Part shown: in pieces, positions 45,658 through 57,684 of the stretch
How positions within the stretch are numbered: the first letter of the stretch is position 1
Layout of the letters: every line of letters starts with the position of its first letter
Origin: Thermothelomyces thermophilus ATCC 42464
Taxonomy: Eukaryota; Ascomycota; Sordariomycetes; Sordariales; Chaetomiaceae
Reading direction: 5' to 3'
Assembly (NCBI RefSeq): GCF_000226095.1
Contig: NC_016473.1
Coordinates: 3,596,001-3,660,000 of the forward strand
Length of the DNA: 64,000 nt
The notes under the pieces: generated by a model
What the model saw: only the letters and a program-made list of their open reading frames with translations
The model's database searches: none
What the model was told of the DNA's origin: nothing
Program-made: the position numbers and the translations under genes

Positions 45658-48600
45658 ATGGATCACTTTTCCACCGTACTGCAGCGACCGCCTCATTTCG
45701 ATGAGGATGGCAGCAACGGAGCCGTCGGAAGCGGTGCGGATCGAGGTCCACGCGGGGGTTTGCGCGACATCCTGAACCCGGTGAGCTCAACAACACAGGC
45801 CCCGGGAACACCTGGGGCGTCTGCGCCGCCTCGACCGCAGCCGTCGTTCAGCTTGCGATCCCCTACCCAACAGCCCGACTACCACCGTCCAAATGCCTAC
45901 ACCGCCTCGCCATCAACGATAGGAAACCAGCCGTCGGGATCCCGCTCAATTCTCAACAATCCCTTTGGATCCGCGCCCGCACCGTCACTGCCGCCACCGT
46001 TGCAAGCTCCACCAAGCGTCGGGTCGGCGACGGCACCATCAGGCCTGCAACATCCGCCCCGGTCGCCATTGCACGCGCCTCCGACGTATTATTCTCAAGA
46101 CACCCGGGATCGTGACTCGATGCGCGAAAAATCCGGAACCGGGGGTTTCTACGATCCAACGACTGACCATAATCGAGAGCATAATCGTGAGCGTGAGCGC
46201 AGGGTTTCGGAAACCGGTTCCTGGCACACCAGTGCGCAAACCTCTCCGCCAAAGGTAAGCAAAGGCAATCTCAATTTTTGGGAAACTCCCCAACGCCATT
46301 GCCAGGCACCACGCCTCTCCCACTTTCCTTTGTCTCCCAAGTCATTCCCTACCCCATCACCATCTCCCGCAGATTGTCAGAACCCCCTTTTCACCTTATT
46401 TCTGGCCAACCTCCAATTACTGGTGGTGCGCCAAAACACACCCAATTATTTTCAACGCGCAACGGAACGTGACTTTCGCCCTTCCCATCGAACCGCTCCA
46501 CCCGCCTCTTCTCTTCCGTTCGATCTTACTAACGCGAACTTCTTTCATTCGACGCAACGTTAGCCTCGCGACTCATACAATTACTCGCCACCTTCCACGG
46601 AGTACTACAACAACGGGGCGTACGGCTCCTCAACAACAGCACCTTATCGATCTCGAAGTCCCGTCGCGCCTTCTCGACAATCTCCAGCGGTGGGACCTGC
46701 CAGCCCATCAACTCGACCGCCCGTCATCACGTCCCCAAGTTTGAGGCATATCCAGATGCCGAGCGCAACGTCCAACGGAGCTGCCTCATCGGCGTTGCCG
46801 GCGCTGGCACGGACCGAGTCCCCAGCACCCTCCTCAACTAAGACCCCTGCCGCAAGTGTAAGTTTTCCATCGGCCGTTCTGTTTGTTGATACTCGCTGAC
46901 AGTGCAAGAAGACGCCGAGTCGCGCAGCGGGCGTCATGTCCTTTTCCAACATCCTCTCGAGTTCCGAGCCATTCCCGAAACCTCGACCGACCTCGCCGAT
47001 TCTCGTGGACGATACACCAGTGGTGACAGAGAGACCGGAGAAGGGGGAGAAAGAGAAGAAGCAGTCCCGCAAGAGCATCAAGACCTCGCGTAATTCGGAC
47101 ATTCGGAGCGCGGACTCGACCCCCAAGATGCCCCGCAGGCCGGCGCCGCCCAAGGCCGACCTGACCGCATCAGCACGGGTTGCGGTCAAGAGGTCGGCCA
47201 ACGGCCTGCCCAAGCACAAGGTCTTCTCTGCCGAAAAGGAAAAGAAGATCCGAGAACTCATGGAGCAATTCGACGCCGACGACGTCGACGAGACAGATTT
47301 TGAAGACGAATTCCAAGCATGGAAAGAACGCGCCCAACGCCGCCGGCAGGAAATGAACCGTCGAGATATCGCCCAGCGTCGAGCCCGGCGGCGCGACTAC
47401 GCCCGCATTGAGGTCGAGAAGCTTCAAGCACTTGCCGACCTCGGTAAGGGACGCTACTACGAGCTCAACTACGACGAAGCGCTCCAGGAGGTGAGGGAAC
47501 AGGAGCTGTTCGCCGAGAAAGAGCGGAAGAAAGACATGCAGCGCAAGAGGCGGCGTGAGAAGTCGATGGCGACAACCATGGATCAACGGGCCGCAGCACT
47601 GGCAAGAGCTTCCGCCGCACAGGACGAGGCCGAACGTCAAAAGTATATGCGTGAGGCGGAGCGTGCGAACAAGAAGGTTCAGCAAACCAAGTATATCCTT
47701 CAGAAAGGCCTCAAGGGTCCCGCGCGCAACCTTGGCCCAATCGAACCGAACCTCGAAGGTGGCACCATGGCGACTTTCTCCGCCGAGAACATGGAACCAG
47801 GCAAGACAAAAGGCAAGGGCCGAGCTGGAGGCAGGCTCAAGAAATCGAAGGAGCAGAAGCAAGCCGAAAAGGAATCTGCCGAAGCTGCCCAAGCCGCGCT
47901 GGATGCTGGTGAAGAACTTCCAAGCAAGGAAGAGACGGCCAAGATCCGCATCAAGTTCAGCAAGTCAAAGGGAACCAAGGACGACGCCGACAAGGAGAAC
48001 AAGGACGTCAAGGAACCCAAGGACAAGGAGCGAGCTGCCGATGAACCAAAGGATTCGCTCGAGACCAAGTTCCAGTCCAAGGGGTTCAATCAAATATACG
48101 ACCAGATTTGGCGCGACCTGGCAAGGAAAGATGTGAACAAGGTATTCAGGCTTGCTACTGATTCCTACTCAACCAAGGCGTCCAATCTCAAGAAGACTGC
48201 CATCCTGGCGTCCAAGGAAGCGAAGCGGTGGCAACTCAAGACCAACAAGGGCACCAAGGACCTGCAGGCGCGTGCTAAGCGTGTCATGCGTGACATGATG
48301 GGCTTCTGGAAGCGGAACGAGCGTGAAGAGCGTGACCTGCGCAAGGCTGCTGAGAAACAGGAGCTTGAGAACGCTCGGAAGGAGGAAGCCGATCGCGAAG
48401 CTGCCCGCCAGAAGAGGAAACTCAACTTCCTCATTTCGCAGACCGAGCTGTACTCTCACTTCATCGGCAAGAAGATCAAGACGAGCGAGGTCGAGCGTAG
48501 CACCGATCATCCTGATGTGGCCACGGATGACAAGGACAGGATCCCAGAGCACGCCCTCGACATTGAGGAGCCCACCGGTCCTGTTGGCGCCAAAGTCACC

Positions 48601-51479
48601 AATTTCGATAGCCTGGATTTTGATGCCGAGGATGAGTCGACGCTCCGCGCCGCCGCCATGGCCAATGCACAGAATGCCATTGCCGAGGCCCAGAAGAAGG
48701 CACGCGACTTCAACAAGGACGAAGCCAACCTCGACGAGGATGGAGAGATGAACTTCCAGAACCCCACTGGTATGGGCGACGTCGAGATCGAGCAACCCAA
48801 GCTGCTCAATTGCCAGCTCAAGGAGTACCAGCTCAAGGGTCTCAACTGGCTTGTCAACTTGTACGAGCAGGGCATCAACGGCATTCTTGCCGACGAGATG
48901 GGTCTTGGCAAGACGGTGCAGTCGATATCCGTCATGGCCTACCTGGCTGAGAGATACGACATCTGGGGCCCCTTCCTTGTCGTCGCCCCTGCATCAACCC
49001 TGCACAACTGGCAGCAAGAGATCACCAAGTTTGTGCCCGAGTTCAAGGTGCTTCCCTACTGGGGTACCGCGGCAGACCGTAAGGTGCTGCGCAAGTTCTG
49101 GGATCGCAAACATTCGACCTACAAAAAGGACGCCCCGTTCCATGTCATGATTACCTCTTACCAGCTCGTCGTCTCCGATGTCGCATACTTCCAGAAGATG
49201 AAGTGGCAGTACATGATTTTGGACGAGGCACAGGCTATCAAGAGCTCACAGAGCTCGCGGTGGAAGTGCCTGTTGGGTTTCCACTGTCGAAACAGGTTGT
49301 TGCTGACGGGTACCCCCATCCAGAACAACATGCAGGAACTTTGGGCGCTCCTTCACTTTATCATGCCGTCGCTGTTTGACTCCCACGACGAGTTCAGCGA
49401 GTGGTTCTCCAAGGACATTGAGTCCCACGCCCAAAGCAACACCAAGCTGAATGAGGATCAGCTCAAACGTCTGCACATGATCTTGAAGCCGTTCATGCTC
49501 CGCCGCGTCAAGAAGCATGTCCAAAAAGAACTCGGCGACAAGATCGAGATCGACGTGTTCTGCGACCTCACGTACCGCCAGCGGGCCATGTACTCGAGTC
49601 TGCGGAATCAGATTAGCATCATGGACCTCATAGAGAAGGCGACCCTCGGCGACGATGACTCGGCTAGCCTCATGAACCTCGTCATGCAGTTCCGCAAGGT
49701 CTGCAACCACCCAGATCTCTTTGAGCGCGCTGATACCTCGTCGCCTTTCTCCTGTGGCTATTTTGCCGAGACAGCTTCGTTCGTTCGGGAGGGGACAAAT
49801 GTCACTGTGGGCTACTCTACGCGCAGCTTGATTGAATACGAACTGCCTCGTCTCGTCTGGCGTGATGGCGGGCGATTGCACAAAGCGGGACCTGACAATA
49901 CGACCGCCGGTTTCCGCAGCAAGTACCTGGACCATTTGATGAACATCTGGACGCCCGACAACGTTCGCGATAGCCTGGAGGGCACCGACAACTTTTCATG
50001 GCTGCGCTTTGCCGACACCAGCTTGCAAGAAGTTTCCCGTGCCGGCCATCAGGATATCTTCGCTCGCGCGGTAGATCTTGCCACGAAGAAGAACCGGTTG
50101 GCGGAGATGAAAATCGTGTACAGCGAGCCCGAGGACCAGAACTGGACTCCCGCACACGCACTATTCCAGATCTGCGAGCGCGAAGACCGCAAGCCACTGG
50201 CAGAGATTACCGAGCAAGGGGTGATGGGTGACCTCATGAACGTGGCGCGCTCTACATTCCGTAATCTCGGGCTCAGTCGCCTTGAACAGGCGGCACGAGT
50301 GCGCGCCACTGCGCCGCCCATCGACGTTTCGTGCGACAGCCGCGGCTCAGTTATTGAGCGTGAGAACGTCCTGTTCAACGCACCCATGCGCAAGGCGCTG
50401 TTCGGCCCGACACCCACCGAGGCCAAGGCTTTCGTTACTGAGAAGGTTCCTATGGAGTTGTATCCGGCCCCTGCTCTGTTGCCAGCCCCGGACAATGAGA
50501 AGCAGAGATTCACCAACATCACGGTGCCATCCATGCGCCGGTTTGTCACCGATTCTGGCAAGCTAGCCAAATTGGATGAGCTCTTACGCCAGTTGAAGGA
50601 GGGCGGCCACCGTGTCCTTCTCTACTTCCAGATGACCCGAATGATCGATCTGATGGAGGAATACCTCACGTATCGCAATTACAAGTACTGCCGTCTTGAC
50701 GGTTCTACGAAGCTCGAAGACAGACGTGATACTGTCGCCGACTTCCAGACCCGGCCGGAGATCTTCATCTTCCTGCTCTCCACTCGCGCGGGCGGACTCG
50801 GTATCAACCTTACCACCGCCGACACGGTCATCTTCTATGACTCGGATTGGAACCCGACGATCGACTCCCAGGCCATGGACCGCGCCCATCGTCTCGGCCA
50901 GACAAAGCAAGTCACTGTTTACCGGCTCATCACACGCGGCACCATCGAGGAGCGTATCCGGAAGCGCGCCATGCAGAAGGAGGAGGTTCAGCGCGTCGTC
51001 ATTACGGGCGGTTCGTCGGCGGGTGGCGGCGGCGTCGACTTCTCGGGCCGTAGGTTGCCCGAGAACCGCAACCGCGACATCGCCATGTGGCTCGCAGACG
51101 ACGAGCAGGCCGAGATGATCGAGCGGCGTGAGAAGGAGCTGCTCGAAAGTGGCGAGTATGACAAGATACAGAAGAAGCGCGGTGGCAAGCGCAAGCGTGG
51201 TGGCGACGGAGCGGCAGCACTCAGTCTGGATGATATGTACCACGAAGGTAAGTCACCTCTTTTTGGTATTCTTCGATTCGCTCTCAGAAGGTCACGAGCT
51301 GACATGGCATCTTGCGTTTAACAGGCGAGGGTCACTTCGACGATAATAAGGCCTCAGGCACGGTGACTCCTACAGGTGCGGATGACGGACGCGCCGGCAA
51401 GCGCAAGAAGATGGGCAGCAAGAAGGCCAAGACGACAAAACAGCGGCTGGCCATTGCCGACGGCGAGATCGACCTCTGA
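45658..51479 (+). CDS. INO80: INO80 chromatin-remodeling complex ATPase
   Basis: Exons 45658-46254, 46564-46857, 46903-51247 and 51325-51479 give 1796 residues; introns are 309, 45 and 77 nt. Order: a long Pro/Ser-rich N-terminus (to about 300) and Lys/Glu-rich coiled-coil-like sequence. Then the DBINO actin/Arp-binding region (about 690-820, with [19 protein letters not shown] and [20 protein letters not shown]). The SNF2 lobe 1 has [10 protein letters not shown] (Lys967) and the DEAQ box (1071-1074). A large insertion with [17 protein letters not shown] precedes helicase lobe 2, which has [11 protein letters not shown] (about 1590), DSDWNP and RAHRLGQ. The protein slides and spaces nucleosomes within the INO80 complex. 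The 45-nt intron must be removed, as it holds a TGA. The basic tail ends [12 protein letters not shown]-like ([13 protein letters not shown]). Confidence 0.95.
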
Positions 51480-52866
51480 CCCAAATGTGTTGGTGCGGTG
51501 CGGATACGGTGAGAATGTGATGGTTAATGAAGGCATCACTCGGCAGCACACACCCCGCCTTCTTGATCCCAACAAGCAGTCACAGCATTGCGGCGATGCG
51601 GGGCCTGGAAGAGAGTGATTGGTGATTTTGGTTGCGTGTAAGAATATAAGAGTACAGCGGGCTGGCGTTGACGTTACCGGGGTTGTGTGGTTGTCTCCTT
51701 CCTTTCAGTTCTACTCAAAGACAGGTTGGAAGACAAAACAAGAGTACAAAGGACCAAACAAAAGGCATTGCTTTTCTTTTTTCTTTTTTTTTCTGTTGTT
51801 GGGTGGGAGAAGGAATGGATCGCCTGGACTGGGGGGGGGGGGGGGCATGTTTGGGGGCTGACCTGACAGGAGAGAATGGGGCGGGGGGCAGAAAGGGGGG
51901 TACCTGAGCGAGACGGGTAACGGACAGCACGGCAACTACGAGGGCTCTCTTTCATTCTTCCTGTTCAATTTCCTCTTAGCTTAGATCAATGGTAGCAAGT
52001 ACAGGTCTTGGTTGTATATCTGAAGCCACGGTTTGTTCGCGGATCGTTCTCGGGTCACCCTTTGATACGATCAGTGACCAGGGGCTCGCCTCCGCGGGGT
52101 CCACTTCCTCGATGGCAGGTCAAAAGGAATTCGACCACGTATTTCTCTAGTTTCTGCTCAGAATATCAACACGCATGATAAGTGATACGTGCACTAAGCA
52201 ACATTCTGCAGCAAAGTCAAAACCTCGCCCTCCGGAAACCGACTGCCCAATCCCTTCCCTGCTCCGGGACGGAGACTCCTCTGGAATAAGTAGTGCCGCG
52301 GCTGAAGTCACGACAGCCTGCAAACAAATACGATGCACCGGCGTATGTGTTCTCGCAAATGCTTCCGCCTGAGCGACGTCACCGACGGCCAAGAACCCGC
52401 ACGTTGGTCAAGAATCGACGGAGAGGTGCGGGCATGGGGCGACGGATGGCTCTGCAGGTGGGCAGGTCAGCGCTGGCGGCGCTACGGCCGTGGTCATGAT
52501 TCCGATGGATAAAAGGGGGCCGGTTTTCCCTAGGGAGAGAGAGCCCGGCCCCTCGCAGGACGTCGACGGTGCGGGTACGGCCGGGAAAGTCTAGCGCATG
52601 GAGAGCGCGGGCACATGGGAAAAGGAGCTCTTGCTGCCGCTGGGCAAGGGTGCGAGGGCGGTCGGGGTGGCGGAGCCGGTCGGAGGGTTGGTGGCTTGTG
52701 GTGATGGTGCTAAGGATGGCAAATCTGAGGTGGTGTCAAGCTCCGTAGATGACGACTTGTGATCTGCTGCCGGGATCATCTCCCTCATCTTTCCCTTGAG
52801 GAGGGACGGTCGGACGCCCGCACCGCTGCCGCGGGCACCGTCGTGTGGCATGCTCCCGCGCGGCGC
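51480..52866. other. intergenic with G run and possible alternative exon
   Basis: About 1.4 kb between convergent genes. It holds a run of 15 G at 51831-51845 after a T/C-rich stretch. At the right, on the minus strand, 52821-52591 is open and protein-like (SLLKGKMREMIPAADHKSS..., ending SHVPALSMR). It could be a last exon of the next gene; see that entry. Confidence 0.45.
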
Positions 52867-53581
52867 CTACGGCTCGAGAGCATCCACATCGGAGCCCGGA
52901 TCGGGGTGTGCGGATTCCTTCTGCTGCGCTTCCGACTCGCCTCCTTGGTTCGTTGGCTGCCGTTCGACCCTGGCCCACGAGGTGGCGGATGAGGAAGACG
53001 AAGGGCCGGCTGGAGGGGCGAGACGGGGCCGGACGGGCACCTTATCCTGTTGGTGGTTGCCGAGTTCTTCATTGAAGTTGGCGGCGGTGTCCCGCAGCAC
53101 GGTGTAGATCCATTGGCCAAGAATGAAGCTTGCCGCGCCAAGGCCCCAGGTAAACAGGGCAGCGCCCGACGTGAGGACTAAGATGGGGATCAGGACGAGG
53201 AGGGCAATGCCAATGCAGAAAAGAGTCCCGAAGAGAAAAACGGTGGAAAAGGCGGAGAGGACAGAGAAGACAAAGGCCAAGAAGCAAAGGACAGGAAATG
53301 CGGAGAAGACAGCCTGGGTGAGGATGAAGCCCTGATGGAGGTCAGTGAACAGATCTGGTACAGTAATTACATAGATAGTTGGGGTTGTTGGGATCGGGTG
53401 AAGGACATACAAAACGCATGGGCCGCGTGGTTGCGAATTCCTTGGTCTTTGTATATGCGTCCTCACGAGAGGCTGGAGGCATGATGCGGTCGACCTGGCG
53501 TTGAGCGAAGTCGAGCACGCTGGCCGCAACCGTACCGAGACTCATGATGGGCGTGTTGTGGGCGCGTCTTCGGTCAGGCAT
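52867..53581 (-). CDS. promethin-like membrane protein
   Basis: Exons 53581-53411 and 53331-52867 give 211 residues; the 79-nt intron (GTATGT, CACTGAC, CAG) joins in phase 0. Residues 58-135 are an almost unbroken hydrophobic block (AVFSAFPVLCFLAFVFSVLS, then GIALLVLIPILVLTSGAALF, then GLGAASFILGQWIY). It resembles the promethin/LDO domain of seipin partners at lipid droplets, though other ER hairpin proteins look similar. The N-terminus carries an amphipathic VLDFAQRQVDRIM helix. The C-terminal tail is polar, Pro/Ser- and Gln/Glu-rich. An alternative start is Met13 (53545). A GC-rich 45-nt segment from the GTAGGC overlapping the stop to GGCAG could be spliced to 52821-52591 in frame, adding about 76 residues; it lacks a clear branch site. 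Confidence 0.7.
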
Positions 53582-54352
53582 GAGGTGTTGAGCACAATTG
53601 GTTGATTAGACGAGAGTTGACCAGAACCTGTCAATCTTTTGGGTGCTGTCCGAGAAGAAGAGCGCAGGATCTCCTCGTCGAGGTAGAACGCTACTCTGGG
53701 AAAACAAAAAAAAAATTTGGTGAATTGAGAGCTCGGCTGTTGGGGGTGTTGTCGAAGAAATGTGCATGGTGGCTGCCAGCCAAGGCGACGCCCACTGACG
53801 ACGATAAACTGAATGCCGGAAGGTGGGATCATCAGCTCAACAGCAGCAGGCGCACATCTGCTGTCAGGGACCCCCAGGTGGGACCAAGTTCTGCTTGGTG
53901 TCCCGCCATTCCGTGCCCTGCCGGATTTGGAAATTACAGGGGTTGTTTTGAACAAGCAAACTGGAGTTCGCCGCATACTCCAGGTCAACAACTCATCAAA
54001 TTGCACAATTTGGCGGTTTCTTCTCTGGGCCTGCTGTGACGCTTACTACATCTAGTCATGAGCCGCGACATATTTTTGACTTGCTGATCACGCTGGGGTG
54101 TGTGTGCGATGCACAAAAAGTCCTGGTGGCTCATCATGCCTCGTTTGTGTTCTTCCGACGGAAATCCGGGTTACACTTGCTGGCGTTTTGCTGCAAAAAG
54201 AATATGGAGGCATATATACCTGGCCCCTCTACAATCGAGTTCGCTCCCTCGACGTCAGTGACCCCGGCTCTCCTCACACGGCAGCCTTTCGGAACCTGAC
54301 GGGCCCGACACAAGCAATCCACTTTGGCAGCTCTCGGCCGGAAGACGTCAAC
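53582..54352. other. shared upstream region of divergent genes
   Basis: About 770 bases between the promethin-like gene (minus) and the Cys/His-headed gene (plus). A run of A near 53706-53716 is the only simple repeat. The frame of the plus-strand gene stays open back to 54098, but I see no ATG or family support there. Confidence 0.5.
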
Positions 54353-55177
54353 ATGTGCAACAAATACCGTCTGGTCCATGAATGTGGCCACTGGAGTGCC
54401 AAAACGAGAAGTGTGTGTTCCCAGGCCCAAGCTCAGCACAACCGGAGACGGCGGCCTCGCGACGGCGAGTGCCTTAATGTTTGCTGGCTACTAGATGAGC
54501 ACCTGCAACTGAAGTGCCGAGATTGCCATAGGAAATGGAGGAAAGCGCAGGCCGCCAATTTTGAGAGCCGCAGAAAGCAGGCGTTGCACTTGGCGCAGAA
54601 GTATCCCAGCATCAAGCAAGCCATCCACGACAGGTATGTTGAAGAGAAGAGCTACTTTGTGCACAAGCTCCCCCAATGGGAGGCAGAAACGGAGAGCATG
54701 TCGGGGCCGAGCGTCTATAACCGGTATCCCGCCGAGATTGAGAGGGCCTACTCCGGATTCGTTGACCTTTTTCGCCGGATGAAAGAGGAGTTGGAGAACA
54801 AGGAAGCTGCCGAAAGCAACCAGACCGGCTACCAAAGTGACGGGAGCACCTGCCCGGGATCGTATCCCCAGTCCAGCAACTCCGGTTCCACCTGCCCGGG
54901 ATCCTACAGCGCCGGGGGAAGCAGCAAAGGCTCCGACAGGGGACACAGCAGGTCGGGCCGCGGCGCAGGAAGCACGCCATCCGGAAGCCAATCCAGAAGA
55001 AGGTCTGCGACCCAATCGGGCCCGGCACTCGAACAAGAAGAAGAAGAAGAGGTTGGAGGGAGCAGCAGTTCCTGGGCCCGGAGCAGCAGCCACGGTCAGG
55101 AGAGTGATCCTTACGATAGGAGAAGAGGCTGGACTGAGGATGACCTCTCCACCTGGTTTCAGCGGGCGCGGCCGTGA
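54353..55177 (+). CDS. Cys/His-headed small protein, paralogue 1
   Basis: A single exon of 274 residues from ATG 54353 (ACATGT). The first 60 residues form a compact Cys/His head: Cys2, Tyr5, His9, Cys11, His13, Cys22, then Cys40, Cys44, Cys55 and Cys58, a likely zinc-binding arrangement. A basic, Lys/Arg/Glu-rich helical middle (about 59-170) follows. The low-complexity tail contains two copies of GSTCPGSY and Ser/Arg/Gly-rich and acidic stretches. The head has the same MC-x2-Y-x3-H-x-C-x-H pattern as the protein encoded at 56714-57214, so I read them as paralogues. I know no described function; many ascomycetes appear to carry unnamed proteins starting MC...H-x-C-G-H. No signal peptide or membrane segment. 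Confidence 0.7.
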   Translation: MCNKYRLVHECGHWSAKTRSVCSQAQAQHNRRRRPRDGECLNVCWLLDEHLQLKCRDCHRKWRKAQAANFESRRKQALHLAQKYPSIKQAIHDRYVEEKSYFVHKLPQWEAETESMSGPSVYNRYPAEIERAYSGFVDLFRRMKEELENKEAAESNQTGYQSDGSTCPGSYPQSSNSGSTCPGSYSAGGSSKGSDRGHSRSGRGAGSTPSGSQSRRRSATQSGPALEQEEEEEVGGSSSSWARSSSHGQESDPYDRRRGWTEDDLSTWFQRARP

Positions 55178-56713
55178 ATCGTAATGTGGTAATTAGTTCC
55201 AGGAACAAGGTTTGGGATGACGATGGCGGACCCATTCAGCGACAATGTCGACAGGACCGTGATCCCAACGGTACGAACGTTTTGGTCATTCAAACCCGGT
55301 GACACTCAGGGTCACAGACAGACCGCCCAGGAACTAGCTCGCTCTAAATTCATCAGATGGGAAGCGCCGGCTCGCTGGAAGCTGGTCGACACAAGGAGTC
55401 GCCCATCGGCAATATTTCTGCTCTTGGCATTCTGCAATTGCTCGAGATCATCAAGGGTTGAGAGGTTTTATCGAATCAAAGCTCGAGCCGAGTTACTCTC
55501 TTTGTTGGCAGTTCAGCTGCTGCGGATTTATAATAGACATAATATTGATAATAAAGGAGGAAGCTGGTCTACCTTCATTGAGCGCTTTACTAATTATACA
55601 TAGCATTGAATTCTCAAATAAACAGAAACAGTCACCGGTGACCCCTTTTTGACGCAGTGGGTGTTCTCGTATGGACGGAGTCTCGAAGTTGACTGTGTAA
55701 GAGGTGTGTTGTTGTTGGCCTAGTTACGATTCCTACCTATTGAGTTAATGGTCTGAACCGAGGCGACAAGATGGACTTACCCTCGCGTATGAACAGCGTG
55801 CTGTCACAGTGGAAAGGACACCGGCCGACTAGCTGAAACCAGACACGTACACAGTCGGATTGGACTTGAACAGATCGGGAGGACGAAGGACGGAAGAGAA
55901 GACGTCCCATGCCTAGGTCCTCAAAAAGTACCGTACTACCTTGCACTTTCAAGCCCACCATGACCATGTTCGTCACCACATGGGCATTGCCCATATGACA
56001 ACTCGATAAAACCCTTGATAGGATTAGCTTCTTTTAAAAGTTACTGACCCCTCGAAGCTTGGTTTTCCGGGCTGATTATTAGTGTGATTCGATGGGTCTT
56101 ACAATGAAGAACTCGCTCATTGTGGATGGTCATGTAATTAGCAGTTCCATAAACCATATCTTTCATTATTTCCCAACCTTATTCAACCCCAAGTTACCTG
56201 CGGCTACCGCTCTATATTTCCCTTCGACTCACAGCCTGACCGACGGTTGCTCGTTCGTATTAATATGGATATTGTAGTATATCCATGGTTCAAGAAAGCC
56301 AACCTTTCAGCGCAGCTGCAATCTCGTGATTACGGCAATGCGGGCATCACTGGATAGAGTGAACCGAAACAAAGCAAAAGTAGAACTTTTTTTGCCAGGC
56401 TGACCCATTCCTGGCCACCTGGATCACCTTGTTTGTTTCTTGAGTGCAGATGGGAACGATGCTTCGCATACTGGGGCAGACCTGGAGCATATAATGGCCA
56501 GGAGCAATGCCTCTCCTCCTCCCGAGCGTTCGACAGCAATCACCCTATAACACTCACTACCCAACACTCCACTCAGCTCCCTTTCTGGCTTGCCTTCAAG
56601 TTCACCAGCTCAGCCCTGAAGCTATAGACCGGGGCGCTCTCATCACCACCATCACTACCGCCAAAAAAAAGCACCCCCCTGAACCACAAAGGATCCCCCC
56701 CTGCATTGCCAAA
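55178..56713. other. intergenic between the two paralogues
   Basis: About 1.5 kb. Only short frames without similarity. The A-rich run near 56664-56671 and the purine/pyrimidine-rich leader just before 56714 probably belong to the 5' untranslated region of the second gene. Confidence 0.5.
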
Positions 56714-57214
56714 ATGTGCCAATCATACTTGATCTTACACAAATGCTGTCACACCTCTGAGGAGATCGTTCTGTGCAAGAAGGCCCAAAAGAGCAAGAAG
56801 AGCAAGTCGAGCTCACCCTGCACGGTCGTTCAGGATCCGAGCCTCTGCAAGCCCAACATGGACATATGCAAGGACTGCGAGAAATCCAAGAGGCAGTGCC
56901 ACAAGGAGTGGGATAAGAGGTGGGAGAAGATCCTCAAGATTGCCAAGGAGATCAAGGAAGTCCACGCGGAAATGGCGGCCCTCAAAAAGACATACGAGAA
57001 GTCGGCCGGGATCTTCTTGGACACGTGGTTCAATGACCCCGACGTGGGTAGAGATACCTACTGGGACCTATACCGCCAGCAGTTGGATGAGTATTATGAG
57101 AGGGGGAAGAAGAAGCTCTCCGACTGGTACAACGTGTACGACCCGAATGCCTACGCAGCCATCCAGGGCGGTAGCTCCCGCGGCGGGAGCAGCAGCAGCA
57201 AGCACAAGAAATGA
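56714..57214 (+). CDS. Cys/His-headed small protein, paralogue 2
   Basis: A single exon of 166 residues from ATG 56714 (AAAATGT). The head mirrors the upstream paralogue: Cys2, Tyr5, His9, Cys11, His13, Cys21, then Cys36, Cys45, Cys52 and Cys55 in ICKDCEKSK. A Lys/Glu-rich helical region follows (about 57-95), then an aromatic stretch (FLDTWFNDPDVGRDTYWDLYRQQL), and a Ser/Gly-rich tail ending KHKK. It lacks the long Ser/Arg tail of paralogue 1. The same strand and a 1.5-kb spacing suggest an old local duplication with strong divergence outside the Cys/His head. The protein is very Lys-rich; a nuclear or nucleic-acid role is possible but unproven. Confidence 0.7.
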   Translation: MCQSYLILHKCCHTSEEIVLCKKAQKSKKSKSSSPCTVVQDPSLCKPNMDICKDCEKSKRQCHKEWDKRWEKILKIAKEIKEVHAEMAALKKTYEKSAGIFLDTWFNDPDVGRDTYWDLYRQQLDEYYERGKKKLSDWYNVYDPNAYAAIQGGSSRGGSSSSKHKK

Positions 57215-57684
57215 GCGGAGGATGTGGTACTCTGGCGGGCGGGGGGAAGGGGAGGGTTCCTTATGGTCGTACATCACGTTGCTTACTTGGGTGAGCTGGG
57301 ATCACCGGCGAAATATGGGTCTGCTCGGGGAGCGTTTCAGGGGAGGAGAAGAAGTGAAGACCATGCCGAAACAAATTTTTAACTCCTCTGGTAGGATTGG
57401 GTATGGGACTTCGGGGTATTAATAGCAGAGGGGCTGCTGGCAGCTCAAAGAAGAGTCGATCGCTTGACCTATTATTAATTAATGGCGTTATTAATTCATC
57501 AGGCTCTCAACTTCTCTTCACCACCCCCAACACTAATTACTACGTGATTCTTGTATTATTGTTTTCTTCCAAGAAATGATATTTTCTTGATTTCCCTAGC
57601 GTCATCGTCTTGTGTCCCCGGGAGACGCGGCGATATTAAAATAACCTGCGATCGATCTGATCCCCATTTCGCTCTTCTTCCTCT
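57215..57684. other. intergenic between convergent genes
   Basis: About 470 bases, moderately AT-rich around 57460-57600, with no gene. It contains 3' ends of both neighbours. Confidence 0.5.
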
